Source: CAYZWU01 sp964482235
Lineage (GTDB): Bacteria; Planctomycetota; B15-G4; CAYZWU01
Assembly: GCA_964482235.1 (NCBI GenBank)
Contig: CAYZWU010000063.1
Location: 1 to 28,899, forward strand
DNA: 28,899 nucleotides
Direction: 5' to 3'
Shown: in pieces, positions 23,013 to 28,899 of the stretch
Layout of the letters: each line of letters starts with the position of its first letter
How positions within the stretch are numbered: position 1 is the first letter of the stretch
Notes under the pieces: generated by a model
Database searches by the model: none
What the model was told of the DNA's origin: nothing
What the model saw: the letters and a program-made list of their open reading frames with translations, nothing else
Program-made: the position numbers and the translations under genes

Positions 23013-24056
23013 ATGACGCAGCATCGATATTCCGAGACCGTGGCCCGTTTCGAGGATTTCGTCCGTGAAAGGCCGCGCGACAGGACCCTCGTTTCCCTGA
23101 TCATCGACTCGCCCTGGATGCCCGGCTACGCGGGGATCAACACCGTCGACTTCTTCTTCGATCCCGAGGTGTGGCTCGACACGTACGTCAAGGCGCGCGA
23201 CGATCTGCCGGGCGTGATGTTCATCCCCGGCGCCTGGGTCGAGCACGGCATGGCGGCCGAGCCGAGCGGATGGGGGGTGACGATCCAGTGGCACCCAGAT
23301 TCGCCGCCGTCGCTGAAGCCCTATCCGGGCGGCCTCGACGCTCTTGTCGACGCGCCCCTCCCCGATCCCGAGACGGACGGGCTGATGCCGGTGATCCTGA
23401 GGCAGTACGAGAGGATGAAGCCGGCCCTCGAGGCCGAGGACCTGTCGCCCCGCATGGCCGCGGCCCGCGGTCCGCTGGCCGTGGCGTCGCACCTGATGGG
23501 GGTGACGGAGTTCCTCATGGCACTCAAGCTCGAACCGGAGAAGTGCAGCGCCCTCCTCGACAGGACGACGGCGCTCTGCATCCGCTGGCTCGAGTGCCAG
23601 CTCGAGCGGATGGATGATCCGATCGGCGTTCTGGTCCTCGACGATCTCGTGGGGATGCTCGGTCCGGCGGACGCCGACGAGTTCGCCCTGCCGCGCCTGG
23701 CGGAGATCTTCAGTCGCTTCGAAGGAAAGATCCGCATCTTCCACAACGACACGCCGAACGAGAAGGTCTTCGCCGGAATCGCCGGCCTGGGGATCGACAT
23801 CTTCAACTTCAGCCACGTCGTCGACCTGGACGAGGCGCGCCGGCTGCTCGGCCCGGATATCATCCTGCTGGGAAACCTCCCGCCCGTCGACCTGCTTGTG
23901 CGCGGCACACCCGACGATGTGAGAAAGGCCGCCGGGGAGCTGATGGGTAAGGTGGGCCGGTGCGGCCCGTTGCTGGTCTCGCCCGGCGGGGGTGTTTCGC
24001 CCGGCACGCCGATCGAGAACCTGAAGGCTTTGGTCGAGGTTGTCGGGGCGGGGTAG
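23013..24056 (+). CDS. Uroporphyrinogen decarboxylase-fold (URO-D-like) protein
   Basis: A 347-residue cytoplasmic protein of the URO-D superfamily, which includes haem-pathway decarboxylases and corrinoid/cobalamin methyltransferases of the MtaA/CmuA type. Support comes from DFFFDPEVWLDTYVKARDDLP, LVLDDLVGML (207-216), FHNDTPNEKV (243-252) with a following G-IDIFNFSHVVDL, and the terminal LLVSPGGGVSPGTPIENLKALVE. In zinc-dependent MtaA-type enzymes a H-x-C motif is expected; here the place reads H244-N-D246, so it is not a standard member of that branch. The context with a sugar isomerase-like protein and GH172 enzyme points to catabolism, not haem synthesis. The gap to the previous gene is 36 bases. 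Confidence 0.82.
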   Translation: MTQHRYSETVARFEDFVRERPRDRTLVSLIIDSPWMPGYAGINTVDFFFDPEVWLDTYVKARDDLPGVMFIPGAWVEHGMAAEPSGWGVTIQWHPDSPPSLKPYPGGLDALVDAPLPDPETDGLMPVILRQYERMKPALEAEDLSPRMAAARGPLAVASHLMGVTEFLMALKLEPEKCSALLDRTTALCIRWLECQLERMDDPIGVLVLDDLVGMLGPADADEFALPRLAEIFSRFEGKIRIFHNDTPNEKVFAGIAGLGIDIFNFSHVVDLDEARRLLGPDIILLGNLPPVDLLVRGTPDDVRKAAGELMGKVGRCGPLLVSPGGGVSPGTPIENLKALVEVVGAG

Positions 24057-24148
24057 GTCCGTCCCTCTGGACAGCAGACCTGATTGTTCTTCCAGCATGC
24101 AAGCCCTGTAAGCAGTTTCTCCCGTCCGCCTCATCTCGTGAAAAATAC

Positions 24149-24162
24149 GGACATTTTTGTCC
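24149..24162. promoter_or_regulatory. GGACA-TTTT-TGTCC palindrome before the sigma-fusion gene
   Basis: A perfect 5-bp inverted repeat with a TTTT centre, preceded by AAAAAT, 41 bases upstream of the gene's -10 box. A related run GGACAAAAA occurs on the minus strand at the upstream edge of the beta-helix gene (28886 downward). It may be an operator or a sigma -35-type element; function is not shown. Confidence 0.4.
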
Positions 24163-24200
24163 CCATGCCTTCCCCGGCGGCGACTCTGAGATGGGAGAGC

Positions 24201-24209
24201 TGGTATACT
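24201..24209 (+). promoter_or_regulatory. Extended -10 promoter of the sigma-fusion gene
   Basis: TGG-TATACT fits the extended -10 form TGn-TATAAT; no -35 is recognisable, as is allowed for this class. Transcription would start near 24216, about 42 bases before the ATG at 24258. The gap from 24057 otherwise holds only the palindrome at 24149 and no ORF I can support. Confidence 0.5.
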
Positions 24210-24257
24210 GAGATCCGCTCAGGGAGTGCTGCAGATGGACCGGCATGGAAGTCAAAG

Positions 24258-27200
24258 ATGAAACCTGAAGAACTCCTGGCACAGAGGGATTTTGTCAGGC
24301 GACTGGCAGGAAGCCTGATTCGGGACGAGAGCACGGCCGAGGACATCACTCAGCAGGCCTGCCTGGCTGCAATGGCGCGGCCGCCCGGACGGCTTGGCTC
24401 GCCGCGAGTGTGGCTCCGCAAGGTTGTCAGGGGTTTGACTGTCGACTTCTTCAGGCGGGAGGAGCGGCGCGGCCGACGGGAGAAGGCGGTGGCGCGTCCC
24501 GAGGGAGTTCCTTCTTCCGAGGAGATTGCGCAGCGTGAGGAGATCCGCCGCAAGGTCGTGGAAGCAGTGGACAAGCTCGAGGAGCCGTACGGTTCGGCCG
24601 TCATTCTCAGATACTACGAGGATCTGTCCGTTGAAGAGATCGCCCGGCGGCTTCATGTCTCGAACGAGGCCGTGAAGAAGCGGATCCAGCGCGGCCTGGC
24701 AAAGCTGCGTGCCCGCCTCGATGCCGAGTTCCATGGCAATCGCGACTCCTGGTGCCTCGCCTTGGCGCCGATCGCCGGGATCAAGCTGGCGCAAGTTTCC
24801 ACTGCGGCAGTGTCTGCTTCCGCGGTTTCGACAACTGTTCCATCCATCATTTCAGGGACCCTGGCCATGAGCGCAAAAGTGAAGATTGGTTTAACGGCTG
24901 CGATCCTGATCGGTCCGGCAGTCCTTCTATTCTGCCTGATGAATGAGGACTCGGGGGAGTCCGGCAAGCAGTACGAAGATTCGGCTGTAGTTGAGAACGC
25001 GGCACAGATAGCCAACGATGCGGATCAGCACCTGCGGATAAAGGATGGCGAGGATCCTTCCCGGGATAGGATCCTGGTCGAGCTCACTGTCGTGGAATAT
25101 CTTATCATCGGGAAGGTTCTGTCACGGGAAGATGACACTCCAGTTCAAGGTGCGGTCGTGACCGCGAACAAGCTTCCGTACCAGGAGGATTTGAAGCCTT
25201 TCAAGGTCTCCACCGATGATAAGGGATTCTTTTCCGCAACCTGTTCGGTTCCGGTGGAAAGCGACGTATCAGCCTTTCAGCTTCACTTCACGTGCGAGGG
25301 ATACCGGAGTTTCAAAACCGTGTTTCCTCTGCTGGATTCGAAGAAGGTACTGAACTGCGGCTGCTTTTATCTCGATGTCAATCGTACTTTCGACATCCAA
25401 ATCATCGATGGCGGGTCCGATCCCGTTTCCGGAGCCAGGCTCCGTATCTTCAAGGACAGATCGAGGAGCATCTTTCTGGAAAGATTCAGTGATCGGCAGG
25501 GGTTTGTTTCATTCACGGCAGATGAAATTAATCTCGATAGGACTGGATGGCGGCACCTTGCTCTGGCTGTCCGCGCCCCGGGCTATTCGGATTATGTCTA
25601 TATCTGTTCTCTGGGCGGTCGGAGAGTCTATTCCGTCAACTTTCCGGATGAAATAATCCTAATGCCGCATTCGATCTGGTCGGGGTGGGTGGTGGACTCC
25701 GAGACGGGTCATGGTATTCCCGGTGCGATGGTTCATTATGACACGCTGCTCTGGGGTTTAGGAGATCTACTACCGGAGAGTCAAACAACAACCGATGCGT
25801 CCGGTTATTTCGAACTCCCGATCATTGACTTCGAATGTGAGCTCTACGGGGATAACAGGTGTTTTGAAACCTCAGTTCGAGCTGAGTGCTACAACAGCTT
25901 CAGTTCGCTCCCACATAAAGATCCCTATCCTGGATTCATCGCGCTGAGGAAACACTCTGGATGGATCACCGGTCTGGCCGTGGTCGACAGCACGGACGAA
26001 CCGCTTGTGAATACGAAGATCGAGTCCCCACTCGGGGATCGTATGACAGACGAAAATGGTTGCTTCAATCTATTGGCCCGTCATGTCGATGATTTCCGGT
26101 TCATTGCAACAATCCCAGATCGAAAGCTTCACTTCTATGGAAAACTGGATCGTGACAGTATGAAGTCAAGCTGTGTGATCGTTCCGTTCAAGCCGACTAT
26201 CCAGATGAAATTCACTTCTCTTGTCGTTGATGAACTGGATTGCCCCGTCAGTAATGCGAGCTGCCGTTTAGTTAGCCGAATATCAGACGCAATCAAAACA
26301 AAGAATGATAGAGCCACGGATGTCAAAGGTATGGCGATCCATGAACTCTATTGGGTTGACGAACCAAAGTCGACCTACATGGAAATTTATCACCCCGACT
26401 TTTGCCGGTTCATATCGGAAGAATTCGAGCTTGGCGGCAATAATTGCATCGAGCTGGAAAAAAACGACAAACCGATGAAGTTCGTTTTGCGAAGGGGGCT
26501 CGTGTTCCGAAATATCAAGGTCATGGATTCGAGCGGACAAGGAAAAGGGAATGTCGGTATTTCTGCAGAGATTGATACATGCAATGGCGAAACTGTCAGG
26601 CTGTTCGCAAGTTCTGACAGGCGCGGATTGTGCGTCATGACCTTCCCATTCTTCGATCAGGGGAAAATCTATGTGGACAAGAGACCGGACATAACGATCG
26701 AGCTCGACTACACCAGGATCATGAGGGGGGAGTGGATCAATCTCGTCGTTCACGAAGAGATGAATCCCGATTCGATTCTGGAAGGGATCGTCGTCGACGA
26801 GAGGGGAGTACCGATTGAAAGTGTTCGGGTTCGTCCTTCTGTTGCTGAAGGGAAACGGTATACGATTGCTTCCAGGATTACCACTGAAAGCGGCAAATTC
26901 CGGATTCCTGTTCTGAAGGATCGCCTTTACAACCTGATTTTCTACAGGGACATGGAAAAAGGTGTCAAGTACAAGGTTCAGAAGGAGAAAGGCCTGAAGG
27001 CAGGAAGTTATTTGACTGTAACCATGCGGGAGAGCCGTGGAGTCGAAGTCACTTTGATAAGCTCGCTCAGCTGGAACGAGATGCAGGATTTGAGCAAGAT
27101 TGGATTCAAGGTGTGGTTGGAGATGGAGGACGGTTCAGCAGTAGATGCGGGTGAAATCATCTACGACCTATTCGGAATCATCTTTCTCGATATCCCCGAT

Positions 27201-27314
27201 GGCAAACTGAGAGCTGTCATCAGAGACAGCGAGGGAAAATTATATCGATCCGAGTTCTTCCAGGTAAAAGAAGGAAAGTGTGAACAAGAGCCGGTAATCA
27301 ATATGAACGAATAG
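24258..27314 (+). CDS. ECF sigma factor fused to a membrane helix and repeated extracytoplasmic beta domains
   Basis: A 1018-residue fusion. Residues about 6-72 are sigma region 2 (LLAQRDFVRRLAGSLIRD, AEDITQQACLAAM, SPRVWLRKVVRGLTVDFFRRE). Residues about 98-156 are sigma region 4 with the helix-turn-helix SVEEIARRLHVSNEAVKKRI (124-143). An Ala/Ser/Thr-rich stretch (about 165-205) leads to one membrane helix (about 207-228). The remaining 780 residues are roughly seven carboxypeptidase-regulatory-like or Ig-like beta units, beginning near 283, 378, 474, 569, 651, 752 and 841 (for example GKVLSREDDTPVQGAVVTANK, GWVVDSETGHGIPGAMVHY, GIVVDERGVPIESVRVRP). The sigma part would be cytoplasmic and the repeats outside. 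No anti-sigma gene is adjacent. GC content falls near the membrane helix. The start has a weak GGAAG site; the frame is open further upstream but crosses the promoter. Confidence 0.85.
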   Translation: MKPEELLAQRDFVRRLAGSLIRDESTAEDITQQACLAAMARPPGRLGSPRVWLRKVVRGLTVDFFRREERRGRREKAVARPEGVPSSEEIAQREEIRRKVVEAVDKLEEPYGSAVILRYYEDLSVEEIARRLHVSNEAVKKRIQRGLAKLRARLDAEFHGNRDSWCLALAPIAGIKLAQVSTAAVSASAVSTTVPSIISGTLAMSAKVKIGLTAAILIGPAVLLFCLMNEDSGESGKQYEDSAVVENAAQIANDADQHLRIKDGEDPSRDRILVELTVVEYLIIGKVLSREDDTPVQGAVVTANKLPYQEDLKPFKVSTDDKGFFSATCSVPVESDVSAFQLHFTCEGYRSFKTVFPLLDSKKVLNCGCFYLDVNRTFDIQIIDGGSDPVSGARLRIFKDRSRSIFLERFSDRQGFVSFTADEINLDRTGWRHLALAVRAPGYSDYVYICSLGGRRVYSVNFPDEIILMPHSIWSGWVVDSETGHGIPGAMVHYDTLLWGLGDLLPESQTTTDASGYFELPIIDFECELYGDNRCFETSVRAECYNSFSSLPHKDPYPGFIALRKHSGWITGLAVVDSTDEPLVNTKIESPLGDRMTDENGCFNLLARHVDDFRFIATIPDRKLHFYGKLDRDSMKSSCVIVPFKPTIQMKFTSLVVDELDCPVSNASCRLVSRISDAIKTKNDRATDVKGMAIHELYWVDEPKSTYMEIYHPDFCRFISEEFELGGNNCIELEKNDKPMKFVLRRGLVFRNIKVMDSSGQGKGNVGISAEIDTCNGETVRLFASSDRRGLCVMTFPFFDQGKIYVDKRPDITIELDYTRIMRGEWINLVVHEEMNPDSILEGIVVDERGVPIESVRVRPSVAEGKRYTIASRITTESGKFRIPVLKDRLYNLIFYRDMEKGVKYKVQKEKGLKAGSYLTVTMRESRGVEVTLISSLSWNEMQDLSKIGFKVWLEMEDGSAVDAGEIIYDLFGIIFLDIPDGKLRAVIRDSEGKLYRSEFFQVKEGKCEQEPVINMNE

Positions 27315-27330
27315 CCAGCGGCTGAAAACA

Positions 27331-27366
27331 ACACCGCCATCCCTTCTGTCGAGGGGACGGCGGTGT
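27331..27366 (-). terminator. Hairpin terminator between convergent genes
   Basis: ACACCGCC (27331-27338) pairs with GGCGGTGT (27359-27366), and after one mismatch TCCC (27340-27343) pairs with GGGA (27354-27357). On the minus strand TGTTGTTTTC follows, a short T-rich tail, so it best serves the beta-helix gene. It may also end the sigma-fusion transcript, 16 bases after that stop, though no plus-strand T-run follows. Confidence 0.55.
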
Positions 27367-27423
27367 CTTCAAAGGAAGCGATACCGAAAAACCAAAGCTC
27401 GCTTCGAGAGGCGCTCTTGCCCT

Positions 27424-28758
27424 TTACTGGTACGATCCTCCATAGGAAACCATCGGAAGATCGCTGAAGTACTCGTCAGCTCCCATGTCGACCACATCCT
27501 TGACGATCCGCGGATCCCCCTCGAAATCAACCAGCGGGATTCCGTCAACGTAGTTGTCCCCGCTGTTCTTGCAGGGAGAGACTACGGAGAGCCGGAGGTC
27601 GTAACGTTTCGGCCAGATGAACAGCGGATCGCTGTCGATCATACCCGGGCCCCAGACGAGGGCGCATCCCGGATCGACGTCAGCCATGGCCTGGCCGCCC
27701 TCGACATCGGAGTAGCTGATCTCCAGGCTGGAAGTGCTCGCGAGCCGGCCGACATAGATCTCCGGTCCCGAGGAGTAGGTCGAGTTTCCCCAGAGGATCG
27801 TGTTGGTCATGGTGACGGAGGAGTCGAACACGGCGATCCCGCCGCCTCGGGGACCATAGTTGTCGAAGATCGTGTTGTTGACCAGGTTCAATACCGACAG
27901 GGTGCACAGGATGCCGCCCCCGTAGGGCGCCTCCGTGTTGTAGTTGCCGCAGATCATGTTGTTCGCCACCGAGGCGTTCAGGACGCTCTCGAAGTAGATG
28001 CCGAGTCCGGTGTTCTGCCGGATGATGTTGCTCTCGATCACCGCCTCGGCCTCGCCGATGGCAATGCCGGCGCAGTTGTTCTTGACGATCCGGTTGCGAA
28101 CGATCGTCGGCGCGCACTCGGCAGCGCAGACCACGGCCACCTGGTTGGTGTTGCCGGTGATCAGGTTGAACGAGATGTGCGGTGCCGAGGTGGCAAGAAA
28201 ACAGGCGATGGCGCTTCCGGCGCCGTCCAGGTCGCAGGAATTGTTCGAGATGACGTTGTTGTGGATGTAAGGTGACGCTTCGTCGCAGGCGATCCCGCCG
28301 CCTCCTCCGGGAGGTCACCCGGCGCCGACATGGTTATCCGTGATGATGTTGTTGGTGATCGTCGGGGAGGACGACCAGCAGTAGATGCCGCCGCCAACGT
28401 AGCCCGAGACCAGATACTGGTGGTACTGGACGAACGTACCCCGTCCTCCCGTCACGGTGAAGCCGTCCAGGATCGAGTCCGGACCCTCTCCGGTGATGAA
28501 GCTGACGACGCTCTCTGGTTGATTGCCACCGATGACCGTCGCTTCAGCTCCCGATTCGCTCTTGAGATGGATCGCCTTTCCCAGAAAGTCGATCATCTCG
28601 TCGTAGGTTCCCGCCCTGACTGTGATCGTATCTCCATCAGACGCTGCATTTATGGCATCCTGGATCGCCGGAAAGTTGTCCGGTACATACCAGTCCACCG
28701 CCTGTGAGCTGCCCATGATGAAGAAGAAAAAACCCAACACGCATACCAGAATCTTCAT
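27424..28758 (-). pseudogene. Exported right-handed beta-helix repeat protein interrupted by an in-frame TGA
   Basis: From the ATG at 28758, preceded by a strong AAGGAGG, one reading frame runs to the TAA at 27424 and is broken only by TGA at 28317-28315. The product would be about 444 codons. A Sec signal (residues 1-20, MKILVCVLGFFFFIMGSSQA) precedes WYVPDNFPAIQDAINAASDGDTITVRAGTYDE, a typical beta-helix entry. PbH1-type rungs then repeat (SPTITNNIITDNHVGAG, stop, PPGGGGGIACDEASPYIHNNVISNN, APTIVRNRIVKNNCAGIAI, SVANNMICGNY, VLNLVNNTIFDNYGPRGGGIAV). The end, VDMGADEYF, is a common closing motif. Because repeats continue in frame on both sides, a single substitution (for example GGA to TGA) is the simplest cause. 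Either a decaying gene or a sequence error is possible. Surface polysaccharide binding or cleavage is a general guess. Confidence 0.85.
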
Positions 28759-28899
28759 GATCACTTCCTCCTTAATTGAGATCGGATTGAGCCGCTTTCG
28801 CGCCGATCCGATCCGTACTTCGTTGCTGAAAGAGGAGAAAGCAGCTGCGCTGAAAGCGAACACCGGGATGGAATTTTTTTTTGTCCACCTAAAAAAGAA

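Noticed and set aside
24084..24257. 58-codon extension at the start of the sigma fusion
   Set aside because: It spans the extended -10 box and palindrome, has no ribosome site, and has no sigma-like content.
28315..28317. TGA as a selenocysteine codon, because CCTCC-CGGA-GGAGG can fold right after it
   Set aside because: The protein is a structural beta-helix without redox context, the hairpin is small and arises from glycine-rich codons, and no sel gene is in view.

Overview
The window is about 29 kb of GC-rich DNA (roughly 60% by eye) from a Gram-negative-type bacterium. Exported proteins carry Sec, Tat or lipoprotein-like signals, Shine-Dalgarno sites are mostly clear, and genes sit in short operons on both strands. 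The mix suggests an uncultured lineage of the Planctomycetota or a neighbouring candidate phylum: sulfatases, a DUF2961/GH172 enzyme, a lipoprotein sugar isomerase-like protein, a URO-D-like protein, a C25 peptidase, a beta-helix protein, and an ECF sigma factor fused to a membrane anchor and carboxypeptidase-regulatory-like domains. That placement is inference; there is no rRNA or marker gene here. I see no tRNA, rRNA, CRISPR array, phage gene or insertion sequence.

Layout. 1-1156: 3' part of urocanate hydratase. 1166-2515: convergent AAA/DUF4143 ATPase of lower GC with its own AT-rich promoter and operator-like palindrome. 2797-5654: Tat-exported heparan-N-sulfatase-like sulfatase followed by an S41 protease-like protein. 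5762-8995 (minus): C25 peptidase and an AbgT-type transporter with an extra domain, separated by a 32-bp perfect inverted repeat. 9227-12785: GNAT acetyltransferase, tRNase Z-like MBL hydrolase, secreted HEAT-type protein, small membrane protein. 12806-20731 (minus): mocR-like regulator, pdxS, pdxT, six-TM protein, M1 metallopeptidase and sulfatase-like hydrolase, all in one direction with several overlaps. 20920-24056 (plus): isomerase-like lipoprotein, GH172 enzyme, URO-D-like protein. 24258-27314: sigma-TM-beta-domain fusion. 27424-28758 (minus): exported beta-helix protein interrupted by one in-frame TGA.

How genes may work together. PdxS and PdxT form the deoxyxylulose-5-phosphate-independent PLP synthase, and the adjacent MocR-like protein (itself a PLP-binding type) is the obvious candidate regulator. 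A short motif is shared by the pdxS leader and the regulator's start region. The plus-strand trio at 20.9-24.1 kb looks like a glycan or sugar catabolic operon. The sulfatase/S41 pair is probably co-transcribed. The most unusual gene is the sigma fusion: a DNA-reading sigma module on the cytoplasmic side, one membrane helix, and about 780 residues of repeated beta domains outside, as in a one-protein transmembrane transcription switch.
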